Positions 16,209 to 25,398 of a stretch of 64,000 bases of DNA are shown piece after piece. The position numbers and the translations under genes are program-made. The notes under the pieces are model-generated. The model had not been told where the DNA came from and ran no database searches. It saw only the letters and a program-made list of their open reading frames with translations. This DNA is from Leadbetterella byssophila_A (lineage in GTDB: Bacteria > Bacteroidota > Bacteroidia > Cytophagales > Spirosomataceae): NCBI GenBank assembly GCA_040394735.1, contig JBEBRR010000008.1, positions 1 to 64,000 on the forward strand, read 5' to 3'. Numbering within the stretch: position 1 is the first letter of the stretch; every line of letters starts with the position of its first letter.

Positions 16209-16880
16209 ATGAAAATTCTTATCATAGAAGATGAACCGGAGCTCCGGAAAGTAGTTCAAAGTTCGCTGGAGGCCTCCTCCCATCTGGTGGAATACGCACC
16301 GGATTTCTCCTCGGGCCTGCGTAAAGTGGAAGACTACAGCTATGACTGCATACTGCTGGACATCATGCTGCCCGGCGGAAACGGGCTGGACATCCTGAAA
16401 GAAATCAGGGCACTGCACCCGGAAACCTCCGTTATCATACTTTCCGCAAAAGATGCCGTAGACGATAAGGTAGCCGGCCTGGACCTGGGTGCTGATGATT
16501 ACCTGGCCAAGCCGTTTCACCTGGCCGAGCTGCATTCACGCATTAACTCGGCGCTTCGCCGGCGGGTAAGAAAAGGAGAAAACCATCTCATTTATAAAAA
16601 TCTCAGGATCTACCCGGAAGACCGCATCCTGAAAATCAATGAACAGGAGGTCAGCCTGAACCGTAAAGAATACGACATGCTCTACCACTTCATGGTCAGG
16701 CCGAACAAGCTTCTCCAGAAGACCACTCTCGCTGAATCGATCTGGGGGGATAACATTGATCAGGCCGACAGCCTGGATTTCATCTATTCACAAGTGAAAA
16801 ATCTGAGAAAAAAACTAAAGGATAATCATTCCGAGGCCGATCTTCAGGCCGTTTACGGGGTGGGCTATAAACTGGTCTGA
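16209..16880 (+). CDS. OmpR/PhoB-type response regulator
   Basis: 223 residues: receiver domain (1-115) with acidic pocket IIEDEP, phospho-acceptor Asp51 in LLDIMLPGGNG and the conserved Lys in YLAKPF, then a winged-helix DNA-binding domain (about 128-223) with VSLNRKEYDMLYHFM and QVKNLRKKL and the ending VYGVGYKL. The stop overlaps the ATG of the histidine kinase by one base, so the two form a cognate pair. The signal and targets cannot be read from the sequence. Confidence 0.93.
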   Translation: MKILIIEDEPELRKVVQSSLEASSHLVEYAPDFSSGLRKVEDYSYDCILLDIMLPGGNGLDILKEIRALHPETSVIILSAKDAVDDKVAGLDLGADDYLAKPFHLAELHSRINSALRRRVRKGENHLIYKNLRIYPEDRILKINEQEVSLNRKEYDMLYHFMVRPNKLLQKTTLAESIWGDNIDQADSLDFIYSQVKNLRKKLKDNHSEADLQAVYGVGYKLV

Positions 16881-18148
16881 TGGGAAAATCGCTCAAAACC
16901 TATACTTTAAAGCACCTGGTGTATATCCTCTTACTGGTGGTAGCGGTGTGGGCAGGACTGTTCTACGCCTTCATCCTTGACGAAGTCTATGATAATGTGG
17001 ATGACGGACTTAAAAATCAGAAAATCAATATCATCCGCCAGGCCTATATTGACTCTACCGTTCTGCAGACCCGGGAATTCGGCATCAACCAATTTCGTAT
17101 TCTTCCTACAGACTCCCTTCAGAAAGCCAATATTTTTTCCCGCCAGATGATCTATATGGAGTACGATGACGAGATGGAACCCTACCGGGTGCTCCGTACA
17201 GGCTTCTATGCCCCGGGCGGTCAGCCCTATTCCCTGGAGATCCGCACATCTACGGTAGAAGAAGACGACTTCCTGATTAACCTGACCATTGCCCTGGTGA
17301 TTTTATATCTCCTGATTGTTTTCACCCTTTTCCTGGTGAACAGCCTTGTCCTGGAAAAGGCCCTGAACCCTTTAAAAAGCCTGATAAAAGACCTGCAGAA
17401 TTATAAATTCGGGAGTGGCACACGCTTCACACCCGTCAGCAGCACCGTCAGCGAATTTATCATCCTGGATGAGAAAATACAGGAGATGATCGACCGGAAT
17501 GAAACCCTGTTCCTGCGGCAAAAGCAATTCATTGAAAATGCTTCCCATGAGCTGCAGACCCCCCTGGCTATCACCATCAATAAGCTCGACCTCCTGCTGG
17601 AAAACGGCGAGCTGAACGAGGCGCAGAGCATGGAGATCGGGGAAACGAAAAGATCACTCCTCCGGATGGTTAACCTGAACAAGTCCCTCCTTATGCTTTC
17701 CCGGATTGAAAACCGCCAGTTTGAAGAGAAAGAAACCGTCAGTATCCGCGAAGTGACGGAAGAAGTGGTAGCAGACCTCGACGATATTCTGCGCTTTAAA
17801 AATTTAAATTTTCAACTGGATAGTGAAGAAGATTTCAGCCTGTATGCCAACCGCAACCTGATAAGTATCCTGGTGTCCAATCTGCTCCGGAACGCCATCC
17901 GGTACAACAGGGAGCAGGGAAGTATTTCCGTGAATATCCGGAAGAATCAATTCAGCATTGCCAATACCAGCACATTACCACCGCTGAACCCCACTATTAT
18001 TTTTGAACGGTTTTATAAGCACTCTTCCGATAACAGCTCTTCAGGCCTGGGACTATCTATTGTAGAGAGTATTATCAAAACCTATCCGAACCTACACCTG
18101 GATTATTCATACCGAGATGCGCAGCATATATTCACCATTCATACCTGA
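16880..18148 (+). CDS. Membrane sensor histidine kinase
   Basis: 422 residues. Two transmembrane helices (about 12-32 and 133-155) enclose a periplasmic sensor region of about 100 residues. The HisKA phospho-acceptor is His223 in ASHELQTPLA. The HATPase domain has an N-box (LLRNAIRYN), and a reduced G1 region leading to SSGLGLSIVESI. It overlaps the response regulator gene by one base. The final segment is short, so the domain ends soon after the G2 box. The sensed signal is unknown. Confidence 0.92.
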   Translation: MGKSLKTYTLKHLVYILLLVVAVWAGLFYAFILDEVYDNVDDGLKNQKINIIRQAYIDSTVLQTREFGINQFRILPTDSLQKANIFSRQMIYMEYDDEMEPYRVLRTGFYAPGGQPYSLEIRTSTVEEDDFLINLTIALVILYLLIVFTLFLVNSLVLEKALNPLKSLIKDLQNYKFGSGTRFTPVSSTVSEFIILDEKIQEMIDRNETLFLRQKQFIENASHELQTPLAITINKLDLLLENGELNEAQSMEIGETKRSLLRMVNLNKSLLMLSRIENRQFEEKETVSIREVTEEVVADLDDILRFKNLNFQLDSEEDFSLYANRNLISILVSNLLRNAIRYNREQGSISVNIRKNQFSIANTSTLPPLNPTIIFERFYKHSSDNSSSGLGLSIVESIIKTYPNLHLDYSYRDAQHIFTIHT

Positions 18149-18182
18149 AGAGAAGCCGGCTTTTCTCCATTAAGCAATAAAG

Positions 18183-18758
18183 ATGAACGCTTTAAAAACA
18201 TATATCAACCGGATATCGCCCCTGAGTGAAAATACCTGGGAGCAGTTCAGCAGTTTTTTTGCCTACAGGGAGCTGAAAAAAGGCGAATACTTTATCCGCG
18301 AAGGCCAAATGGCCAGGCATATGGGCTTTCTCACCCATGGTGTTATCCGGGCCTTCTACCGCAATCCGGCAGGCGTGGAATACAATAAGCACTTCTTTGT
18401 GCCTGAAAGCTTTGCCGGCGGGTATTCCTCACTGGTTACCCAAAGCCCTAACCTGATTAATCTGCAGGCATTGACCGACTGCCGCTTGGTTATAGCTTCC
18501 TATTCACAGATCACGGCGTTGTTTGATGCCTGTCAGGACCTGGAGCGGTTTGCCCGGAAGCTTGCCGAGCTATATTTTGTTCACAAGGAAAAGCGTGAAG
18601 TAGACATTGTACTCCTGGATGCCGATAAGCGTTACCTTCAGTTTCAGCTGGAATACCCGGAGCTGGAACAACTCATCCCTCAATATCATATTGCTTCTTA
18701 CCTGGGCATTACCCCTACGCAGCTGAGCCGTATCCGTAGAAAATTTTCGCAAAAGTAA
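18183..18758 (+). CDS. Crp/Fnr-family regulator
   Basis: 191 residues. The N-terminal cyclic-nucleotide-binding-like barrel is recognisable (ELKKGEYFIREGQMARHMGF and HGVIRAFYRNPAGVEYNKHF), and the C-terminus is a helix-turn-helix with HIASYLGITPTQLSRIRR. This is the shorter Bacteroidota type that does not need cAMP as far as is known; no Cys cluster for an Fe-S centre is visible. It starts 34 bp after the histidine kinase gene and could be co-transcribed. It is a second, less likely candidate for the GTAAC-N4-GTTAC sites. Confidence 0.88.
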   Translation: MNALKTYINRISPLSENTWEQFSSFFAYRELKKGEYFIREGQMARHMGFLTHGVIRAFYRNPAGVEYNKHFFVPESFAGGYSSLVTQSPNLINLQALTDCRLVIASYSQITALFDACQDLERFARKLAELYFVHKEKREVDIVLLDADKRYLQFQLEYPELEQLIPQYHIASYLGITPTQLSRIRRKFSQK

Positions 18759-18829
18759 TTTCTTTACCTATGTAAATGCACCGGTTTTTCCGTTTCTCTT
18801 CTTTTGCCGGATAATCAAATACAAAAGAA

Positions 18830-19624
18830 ATGACAAAAAGTATTATCCTGGCCATGACGTTATTGTCAGGCGCAGCTGCCCCGGGGCAAAAAAAGGTATT
18901 GCTGGTGATGAGTGCCGCCAATGAGCTTCCCCTCCGGAACGGGAAAGTTTTTAAGACGGGTGTTTTTCTGAGCGAATTTTATCCTACCTATGTGGCCCTG
19001 CTTAAATCAGGGTTTACGGTAGATTTTGCCACCCCCGGCGGCCGGAAGGCCAGCATCGACCGGGAAAGTCTCAAAGAAAAATACTGGAAAAGGGAAGAGG
19101 GTCTCCTGGCCGACGCCCGCACGTTTGTGCTCGACAACGAGAGATTCCATCATCCCCTGACACTGGAAGAAGCCCTTGTCAACAGTGAAAATTATACAGG
19201 CATGCTGATTCCCGGCGGACAGGGACTGATGGCCGATCTGATCCATGATCCCCGGGTTCCTGATCTTATCAACCGCTTTGCAACACAGGGAAAAGCCATA
19301 GGACTGGTGTGCCACGCACCCGCCCTGCTGTTGTCTTTTCCAAAAGACCGGAATCCGTTTGCAGGCTACCGGGTCAATTCAGTAACGGGACTGGAGGAAA
19401 TGGTCATTGAAAACTTTATTATGAAAGGCAGGCCCTATAACCGGAAAATCGCCAAGCAGCTGAAAAAGCACGGACTTCAACACCGGAAAGGACTGCCTGC
19501 CCGGAATTTTGCTATTCGCGACAGGCAACTGATCACCAGTCAGAACCCTTACTCCAACCGGGCATTTACCCGGTGTTATCTTGATGCATTAAAGGAGTAT
19601 GAACTGAAGGGAACGCTGAAATAA
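18830..19624 (+). CDS. Exported DJ-1/PfpI-family protein
   Basis: 264 residues. The N-terminus MTKSIILAMTLLSGAAAPGQ reads as a signal peptide, unusual for a family that is often cytoplasmic. The DJ-1/PfpI core has the nucleophile elbow GLVCHAPALLLSF and an upstream conserved Glu region FKTGVFLSEFYPTY, as in Hsp31-like class I glutamine-amidotransferase-fold proteins (glyoxalase III or deglycase activity in relatives). The conserved MLIPGGQGLMADL stretch is also typical. The function is likely aldehyde detoxification, by family analogy only. It is a single gene with no clear operon. Confidence 0.8.
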   Translation: MTKSIILAMTLLSGAAAPGQKKVLLVMSAANELPLRNGKVFKTGVFLSEFYPTYVALLKSGFTVDFATPGGRKASIDRESLKEKYWKREEGLLADARTFVLDNERFHHPLTLEEALVNSENYTGMLIPGGQGLMADLIHDPRVPDLINRFATQGKAIGLVCHAPALLLSFPKDRNPFAGYRVNSVTGLEEMVIENFIMKGRPYNRKIAKQLKKHGLQHRKGLPARNFAIRDRQLITSQNPYSNRAFTRCYLDALKEYELKGTLK

Positions 19625-19713
19625 AGAAATGAAATTTCCATAAGCACTTAGCTTTCATTAATCAGCTTAAGGCACACCTACCGGCCAATGAATAAAATTG
19701 TAAACCTTAAATG

Positions 19714-19739
19714 GTCAATCATAAATTTTTATACAGATG
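19714..19739 (+). repeat. Repeated leader sequence ending at ATG (copy 2)
   Basis: GTCAATCATAAATTTTTATACAGATG resembles 9508-9533 at about 22 of 26 positions. Here the ATG (19737) opens a frame that runs into the PepSY-like gene, but the signal peptide begins only at 19821. Confidence 0.5.
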
Positions 19740-19820
19740 AAGAATTTTCTGTATCACAAAAGCCTTTCCCATTTCTTTCCCAAATCCGTCCTGAACTTTG
19801 TAGCATCAAAACAGATAACA

Positions 19821-20261
19821 ATGATGCGAATATTTCTATCGGTGATTCTGCTCCTCCTGATTTCGGGAGCTGCCCGGGCCCAGAAGACCCAGAAAATTGA
19901 TCTGGGTGATCTGCCGGAAAAGGCGCAGGCATTTATTCAGAAAAACTTTACGAAGGAAAAAGCGCGCTATATTCTGAAGGAAACCGAAGATCTCCTGGAT
20001 ATTGAGTACAAGGTGGCCTTCCTTGACAAGATAAAGATCAAGTTTGACAGGAAAGGAGAATGGAAGGAGGTAGACGGTAACCGGCAGCCTATTCCCACCC
20101 GGTTTATTCCGGAAAAAATCCTGGCATATATAAAAAAACGTTTTCCGAACAATGAAGTGGTCAAGATAGAAAAAGACCGGAAATCATATGAAGTGGAGAT
20201 CTCCAACGGGCTGGAATTGGAGTTTGACGCCGGCGGGAACTTTATAAAAATAGACAGTTAA
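19821..20261 (+). CDS. Exported PepSY-like (DUF2874) protein
   Basis: 146 residues from ATG 19821 (or 19824), chosen because the signal peptide MMRIFLSVILLLLISGAARA starts there; the open frame reaches back to ATG 19737, which follows a repeated leader sequence. The mature part has two PepSY-like units, each of the form P(x)kaqafIqknF...YevelsnG-elEFdaxGnf: residues about 30-85 and 90-146. Such proteins are small periplasmic Bacteroidota proteins with a suspected inhibitory or binding role. A paralogue follows 28 bp downstream. Function unknown. Confidence 0.75.
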   Translation: MMRIFLSVILLLLISGAARAQKTQKIDLGDLPEKAQAFIQKNFTKEKARYILKETEDLLDIEYKVAFLDKIKIKFDRKGEWKEVDGNRQPIPTRFIPEKILAYIKKRFPNNEVVKIEKDRKSYEVEISNGLELEFDAGGNFIKIDS

Positions 20262-20289
20262 GTAACCAATCATCTAAATCAAATATATC

Positions 20290-20724
20290 ATGAAAAAACT
20301 ATCATTTGTTTTAATGTTAATGTCTACCTGGTTTATACCGGCTTGTGAAAGTCAGAAGGTGTTAGCAGAAAATGATGTGCCTTCCGCTATCACCACATAT
20401 GTGACTACCCACTTCCCTTCTGCTAAGATACTTCAGGCCGTTAAAGACCGCGAAGGCCTTTCAAAATCGTACGATGTGATCCTGGAAGGAAATATCACGC
20501 TGGAATTCAACAAAAAGCATGAAGTTACTTCTATCGAGTCACGCAGTACTCCCCTGCCTGATTCCGTAGTTCCTGAAAAAATTCTTAGCTACGTCAAAGC
20601 CAATTATCCGGGAAACCACATCCTGCAATGGGAGCTGGATGATAATCGTCAGCAGGTAGAGCTGGATAATAAGCTGGAGCTTGAATTTAACAAGGCGGGT
20701 GATTTCCTGAGAATCGATTCCTGA
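20290..20724 (+). CDS. Exported PepSY-like (DUF2874) protein, paralogue
   Basis: 144 residues. The N-terminus MKKLSFVLMLMSTWFIPAC looks like a lipoprotein signal with Cys19 as the lipidated residue. Two PepSY-like units follow; the C-terminal unit closely follows its neighbour (PEKILSYVKANYPGN and LELEFNKAGDFLRIDS against PEKILAYIKKRFPNN and LELEFDAGGNFIKIDS). The pair arose by tandem duplication. The distance of 28 bp implies one operon. Role unknown. Confidence 0.75.
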   Translation: MKKLSFVLMLMSTWFIPACESQKVLAENDVPSAITTYVTTHFPSAKILQAVKDREGLSKSYDVILEGNITLEFNKKHEVTSIESRSTPLPDSVVPEKILSYVKANYPGNHILQWELDDNRQQVELDNKLELEFNKAGDFLRIDS

Positions 20725-20736
20725 AACAGTGATTCT

Positions 20737-20778
20737 GCGGGCTTTTATGATTTGCAAAGACATACCGTAAAAGCCCGC
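20737..20778 (+). terminator. Hairpin after the PepSY-like pair
   Basis: Perfect 11-bp stem GCGGGCTTTTA / TAAAAGCCCGC with a 20-nt loop, 12 bp after the stop. It lacks a 3' T-run, so termination is likely but not certain. Confidence 0.5.
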
Positions 20779-20876
20779 GAAACCTGTATTCCGTCAAAGT
20801 CTACGAAAACTATCCCCTTCTTATTTTTCTCCTAAACCTTGAGGCCGGCGCCAAAGCACATAACTATGTACGGGAA

Positions 20877-21848
20877 TTAAAATTCCCTGTGTCTCGCTTC
20901 TTCAAAAAGCCTTTCCGTGGGCAGGCTTTTAAAATATTCATAGGTCAGCTTCAGTCCTTCCGCCCGGTCCACCTTCGGCTCCCAGCCCAGAATCTCCCGG
21001 GCTTTTGTGATATCCGGCTGCCGCTGCTTCGGATCATCCTTCGGCAGGTCTTTATACACTACTTTCTGATCTGTTCCCGTGAGCTTAATGATTTCCTCGG
21101 CAAAATCCTTAATGGTGATCTCCGAAGGGTTCCCGATGTTTACCGGATGCGGGTAGCCGGAAAGCAGCAGGCGGTAAATTCCTTCCACCAGGTCGGCCAC
21201 ATAACAGAAAGAACGGGTCTGTGAGCCGTCACCGAAAATGGTCAGATCTTCCCCTCTTAATGCCTGACCGATAAACGCCGGCAATACCCGGCCGTCATTC
21301 AGGCGCATCCTCGGGCCATATGTGTTAAATATCCGCACAATCCGTGTTTCCACCCCGTGATAGGTGTGATAGGCCATAGTCATGGCTTCCTGGAAGCGCT
21401 TGGCTTCGTCATAAACGCCTCTGGGCCCTACCGGGTTCACATGCCCCCAATAGTCTTCCGTCTGGGGATGCACCTGCGGGTCACCGTACACTTCAGAGGT
21501 TGATGCAATCAGCACACGGGCGCTTTTTACACGGGCAAGCCCCAGGCAGTTATGAATACCCAGTGAACCCACCTTAAGGGTCTGGATCGGGATCTTCAGG
21601 TAGTCGATCGGGCTGGCGGGAGAAGCGAAATGGAGGATATAATCCAGCTGCCCCGGCACATGAATAAATTTACTCACATCGTGGTGGTAAAACTCAAAGT
21701 TAGGAAGCTTAAAAAGGTGCTCGATATTCCGCAGATCACCTGTGATCAGGTTATCCATGGCAATCACGTGATACCCCTCCTTAATGAATCTGTCGCAAAG
21801 GTGAGACCCCAAAAAGCCCGCTCCGCCGGTAATTAATATTCTTTTCAT
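20877..21848 (-). CDS. UDP-glucuronate decarboxylase (UDP-xylose synthase), SDR family
   Basis: 323 residues. NAD-binding GGAGFLGSHLCDRF at the N-terminus, catalytic TSEVYGDP and YDEAKRF (the YxxxK pair), and the decarboxylase-type stretch GPRMRLNDGRVLPAFIGQAL. This is the UXS branch of extended SDRs, which turns UDP-glucuronic acid into UDP-xylose. The UDP-glucose dehydrogenase that would make its substrate lies 121 bp upstream on the same strand, so both steps are encoded together. The product probably feeds surface polysaccharide or glycoprotein synthesis. No glycosyltransferase is nearby. Confidence 0.9.
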   Translation of the reverse strand: MKRILITGGAGFLGSHLCDRFIKEGYHVIAMDNLITGDLRNIEHLFKLPNFEFYHHDVSKFIHVPGQLDYILHFASPASPIDYLKIPIQTLKVGSLGIHNCLGLARVKSARVLIASTSEVYGDPQVHPQTEDYWGHVNPVGPRGVYDEAKRFQEAMTMAYHTYHGVETRIVRIFNTYGPRMRLNDGRVLPAFIGQALRGEDLTIFGDGSQTRSFCYVADLVEGIYRLLLSGYPHPVNIGNPSEITIKDFAEEIIKLTGTDQKVVYKDLPKDDPKQRQPDITKAREILGWEPKVDRAEGLKLTYEYFKSLPTERLFEEARHREF

Positions 21849-21969
21849 TTGTATTTAGTTTCGAATAATGGGTAAAAAGGTCCGGGGGGGGCCGAGTAGG
21901 GAAGACTAAACAGCCGGTGAGGACTGGTTTATTGCTTCAATCCGACACTTACTACCCGGGAGTCACTAC

Positions 21970-23286
21970 TCATTTCGCTTTTATCGTTTCCCGTCCAATT
22001 GAAAAATAATCAAAACCCTGTCCTTTCATCTCTTCGAGGTCATACAGGTTCCGTCCGTCAAAGATCACATTATTTTTCAGTTTTTCAGCTATTTTACCGA
22101 AATCAGGTGTTCTGAACTCAGGCCATTCTGTCATGATCATCAGTGCATCAGCACCTTCCAGGGCTTCATACATACCGGAAGCATATTTTACTTTCTTCCC
22201 TATCTCCCGCTTAACATTGGCAATGGCTTCAGGGTCGAACACCACTACCTTGGCGCCGGCTCTTTTCAGTGCCTTGATGTTGTACAGGGAGGGCGCCTCC
22301 CGGATATCATCCGTATAGGGTTTGAAAGCCAGCCCCCACAGCGCAATGGTCTTGCCTTTCAGGTCACCGCCGAAATACTCTTTCACCCGGGGAATCAGCT
22401 TGATCTTCTGCCTTTCATTCACCAGCATGATAGATTTCAGTATCCGGAAATCATATTCAAATTCCTGTGCGGTTTTTCCGAGGGCCTGAACGTCTTTGGG
22501 GAAGCAGCTTCCGCCATAGCCAATTCCCGGGAACAGGAAGCGTTTCCCGATCCGGCTGTCGGTGCCGATCCCCTTTCTTACATTATCCACATTGGCACCG
22601 GCCAGTTCACAAAGGTTAGCCATCTCATTCATAAAGGTAATCTTCATGGCCAGGAAAGAGTTTGCTGCATATTTGGTCATTTCCGCTGAACGTTCGTCCA
22701 TGAAAATGATCGGGTTACCCTGTCTTACCAGTGGTGCATACAGTCTTTCCATGAGTGTTCTTGCCCGGGCAGAGCTGGTTCCTACCACTACCCTGTCAGG
22801 CTTCATAAAATCTTCCACGGCTACTCCCTCACGCAGGAATTCCGGGTTAGAAACCACATCAAATTCCGTTTTGGCATTAGCCGCTATCCTGGCATGCACT
22901 TTTTCCGCTGTACCAACCGGCACCGTGCTTTTATCCACTATTACGGCATAATGATCCAGCACCTTACCGATGTGGTCGGCCACTCCCAGGATATACTTCA
23001 GGTCGGCAGAGCCGTCTTCCCCCGGAGGTGTGGGCAGCGCCAGGAAGATTATTTCCGCTTCCCGGATTCCTTCTTCCAGGCTGGTTGTGAATTTCAGCCG
23101 GCCGTCTTTCCGGTTCCGGTCAAAGATGGGCTCCAGTCCGGGTTCATATATGGTAATCTTTCCCTTTTTCAGGCTGTCTACCTTGGCCTGATCAATATCT
23201 ATACAGGTTACTTCATTCCCGGTTTCCGCAAAACAGGTTCCGGTTACCAGGCCCACATATCCTGTACCTACTACAGCTATTTTCAT
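21970..23286 (-). CDS. UDP-glucose 6-dehydrogenase
   Basis: 438 residues, normal for the family. Rossmann motif GTGYVGLVTGTCFAETG at the N-terminus, then the central helical domain with the catalytic Cys261 in GYGGSCFPKD, and the C-terminal UDP-binding domain (WGLAFKPYTDDIREAPS). It oxidises UDP-glucose to UDP-glucuronate with two NAD. It lies upstream of the UDP-xylose synthase with a 121-bp gap. A terminator belonging to the DUF3108 gene precedes it, so it has its own promoter. Confidence 0.95.
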   Translation of the reverse strand: MKIAVVGTGYVGLVTGTCFAETGNEVTCIDIDQAKVDSLKKGKITIYEPGLEPIFDRNRKDGRLKFTTSLEEGIREAEIIFLALPTPPGEDGSADLKYILGVADHIGKVLDHYAVIVDKSTVPVGTAEKVHARIAANAKTEFDVVSNPEFLREGVAVEDFMKPDRVVVGTSSARARTLMERLYAPLVRQGNPIIFMDERSAEMTKYAANSFLAMKITFMNEMANLCELAGANVDNVRKGIGTDSRIGKRFLFPGIGYGGSCFPKDVQALGKTAQEFEYDFRILKSIMLVNERQKIKLIPRVKEYFGGDLKGKTIALWGLAFKPYTDDIREAPSLYNIKALKRAGAKVVVFDPEAIANVKREIGKKVKYASGMYEALEGADALMIMTEWPEFRTPDFGKIAEKLKNNVIFDGRNLYDLEEMKGQGFDYFSIGRETIKAK

Positions 23287-23348
23287 TTGTCAATTGTGAT
23301 TAATGTGACTGCAAAAGTAGAACAAAAATCTCAAAACATCACATTGAC

Positions 23349-23394
23349 TATAAAAAAATACAGGGTTAAGAAAAATTTTACCTCTTAACCCTGT
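23349..23394 (-). terminator. Terminator of the DUF3108 gene
   Basis: Perfect 11-bp stem ACAGGGTTAAG / CTTAACCCTGT (23360-23370, 23384-23394), followed on the minus strand by TATTTTTTTA. Confidence 0.85.
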
Positions 23395-23426
23395 GTTTTC
23401 ACACTATCAATGTTAATTTTTAATGG

Positions 23427-24188
23427 TTATTCAATCCAGTTAAACGGGAACAGGTTCTTCTTATATTTCCGGATTTCCATCACAATTGTTCCGAAAGAAA
23501 AATCCACTTCGATTTTTACAGGCACACGGTTCCGGTCATCACTGACCCATACCCGGATGGCATCTTCCCCTTTGAAAAGCTTATTGTCAGGTAAAACCGG
23601 GTTCAGCTTCAGCACATTGATCTTCCCGAATCTTGTTTTAATAGATCCTTTACCTCCGTACCTTACCTTAAACCGGTAATATTCGTCATCAAAAAACAGG
23701 GGGGCTGAATATATCTGTCCCAGGGTGTATTGCGAAAAATCCACATGCCGCAGCGAATAATACCCTGAAATCACGTCATGAATGTTATCCGGAACATTAT
23801 AGGTATCGACCGATTCCTTCTCTTTCTTCACCACCACATTTTTGTTGTGGTCAAAATACAGCACCTGGTCCCGCTTATAATTGTTCTCCCGGGCGCTGTA
23901 TTCAAACTTCTGTGGCAGGTAATTCAGGGTATCTATATAGCTCGTGTAAGTATTCCTAACCCGGAACAGGTCGGTAATACCTTCCGTACGGCCGTAGATA
24001 TGGATCTTATAGCAGGGCAGCCCGTTCACCTGGTAAGTGCGCGTGTCCACCCCCACATTGGCTGACCCGATGGTCAGGATACCGTATTTCACCCGGTAGT
24101 GATATTCTTCTCCCATCTGGAAATTATTCCGGCGGAAGCTCATAAGCATGAGGGGGAGAAAAAGATATATGAGAATTTTAATGTTCAA
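23427..24188 (-). CDS. Exported DUF3108 protein
   Basis: 253 residues. A signal-like N-terminus MNIKILIYLFLPLMLMSFRR is followed by the DUF3108 pattern: FQMGEEYHYRVKYGILTIGSA near residue 25 and, near the C-terminus, RVWVSDDRNRVPVKIEVDFSFGTI. Proteins of this family are predicted periplasmic or outer-membrane-associated beta proteins with no known activity. The gene is single, with a terminator on the downstream side and recA (with its own terminator) upstream. Confidence 0.85.
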   Translation of the reverse strand: MNIKILIYLFLPLMLMSFRRNNFQMGEEYHYRVKYGILTIGSANVGVDTRTYQVNGLPCYKIHIYGRTEGITDLFRVRNTYTSYIDTLNYLPQKFEYSARENNYKRDQVLYFDHNKNVVVKKEKESVDTYNVPDNIHDVISGYYSLRHVDFSQYTLGQIYSAPLFFDDEYYRFKVRYGGKGSIKTRFGKINVLKLNPVLPDNKLFKGEDAIRVWVSDDRNRVPVKIEVDFSFGTIVMEIRKYKKNLFPFNWIE

Positions 24189-24261
24189 AGCAGTAGGTTT
24201 TCATTAATAACGATAAAAATACAATAATCCTCCTACACATTAGACCCTTTCTGCCTTAAAA

Positions 24262-24294
24262 AGTAAAAGAAAAGGTGCCCAAAACGGGCACCTT
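24262..24294 (-). terminator. recA terminator
   Basis: Perfect 9-bp stem AAGGTGCCC / GGGCACCTT (24272-24280, 24286-24294) with a 5-nt loop; the minus strand continues TTTTCTTTTAC. Confidence 0.85.
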
Positions 24295-24329
24295 AACATT
24301 TTTTTAACGGACATCCGGGCGAAATAATC

Positions 24330-25370
24330 TTATTCGTCTGACCCTTCACCGGTCTTATCCATCAGCGCATCGGCGTTCCCGGCTACGGTCGCCTTGATCT
24401 TCTCCTCCAGATCAGCCATCAGCTCGGGGTTATCCTTGATCAGGCTTTTCACCGCATCACGGCCCTGGCCCAGGCGGTCAGCCCCATAAGAAAACCAGGA
24501 GCCCGACTTCTTGATAATATCGAGATCTACGGCCAGGTCAAGCACCTCGCCCGACTTTGACACCCCTTCTCCGTACATGATATCAAACTCGATCACCTTA
24601 AACGGCGGAGCTACTTTGTTTTTCACCACTTTCACCCGCGTACGGTTACCAATAATGTTTCCGTCGTTATCTTTGATCTGGCCTATCCGCCGGATATCGA
24701 TCCGCACCGAAGCGTAGAATTTCAGCGCATTACCCCCTGTGGTAGTTTCCGGGCTCCCGAACATCACCCCGATCTTATCCCGGAGCTGGTTGATAAATAT
24801 ACACGTACAACCCGTTTTATTGATGGTACCGGTCAGTTTCCTCAGCGCCTGGGACATCAACCGGGCCTGAAGCCCCATCTTACTGTCGCCCATTTCACCG
24901 TCAAGCTCGGCCTTGGGAACCAGCGCAGCGACCGAGTCGATTACGCAAATATCAATTGCGCCTGATGCAATCAGGTGCTCTGCGATCTCCAGGGCCTGCT
25001 CGCCATAGTCCGGCTGCGAGATAAGCAGGTTTTTGGTGTCAATACCCAGCTTTTCCGCATATACCCGGTCAAAAGCATGTTCTGCATCAATAAAGGCGGC
25101 TATTCCCCCCTGTTTCTGGGCTTCAGCTATCGCGTGCATCGCCAGTGTGGTTTTACCGGAAGATTCCGGACCGTAGATCTCTACCACCCTGCCCTTGGGT
25201 AAACCGTTTACCCCCAGAGCAAGATCCAGTCCTAATGAACCCGTCGATATAACGGGAACATCCAGTACCTTGGTGTCGCTCAGGCGCATCACCGTACCTT
25301 TGCCAAATGACTTGTCCAGCTTGTCAAGTGTGGATTGCAGGATTTTTAGTTTTTCTGTGTTCTCTGCCAT
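24330..25370 (-). CDS. recA: Recombinase A
   Basis: 346 residues, full length. Walker A is GPESSGKT (67-74), Walker B VIDSVAAL, and the loop GNALKFYASVRIDIRR and NKVAPPFK segment are standard. It forms the RecA-ssDNA filament for homologous recombination and the SOS response. The C-terminus is acidic as usual. No LexA-type box was recognised upstream; a minus-strand promoter should lie between 25371 and 25398 or in front of the DUF1080 gene, which lies only 28 bp upstream on the same strand. Confidence 0.98.
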   Translation of the reverse strand: MAENTEKLKILQSTLDKLDKSFGKGTVMRLSDTKVLDVPVISTGSLGLDLALGVNGLPKGRVVEIYGPESSGKTTLAMHAIAEAQKQGGIAAFIDAEHAFDRVYAEKLGIDTKNLLISQPDYGEQALEIAEHLIASGAIDICVIDSVAALVPKAELDGEMGDSKMGLQARLMSQALRKLTGTINKTGCTCIFINQLRDKIGVMFGSPETTTGGNALKFYASVRIDIRRIGQIKDNDGNIIGNRTRVKVVKNKVAPPFKVIEFDIMYGEGVSKSGEVLDLAVDLDIIKKSGSWFSYGADRLGQGRDAVKSLIKDNPELMADLEEKIKATVAGNADALMDKTGEGSDE

Positions 25371-25398
25371 GTTATATTAAAAAATAGAAAATTACAAT

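Noticed and set aside
18183..18758. Second Crp/Fnr gene as regulator of the GTAAC sites
   Set aside because: Not excluded, but it lies 12 kb away and next to another two-component system; the gene at 1-327 is a better candidate.
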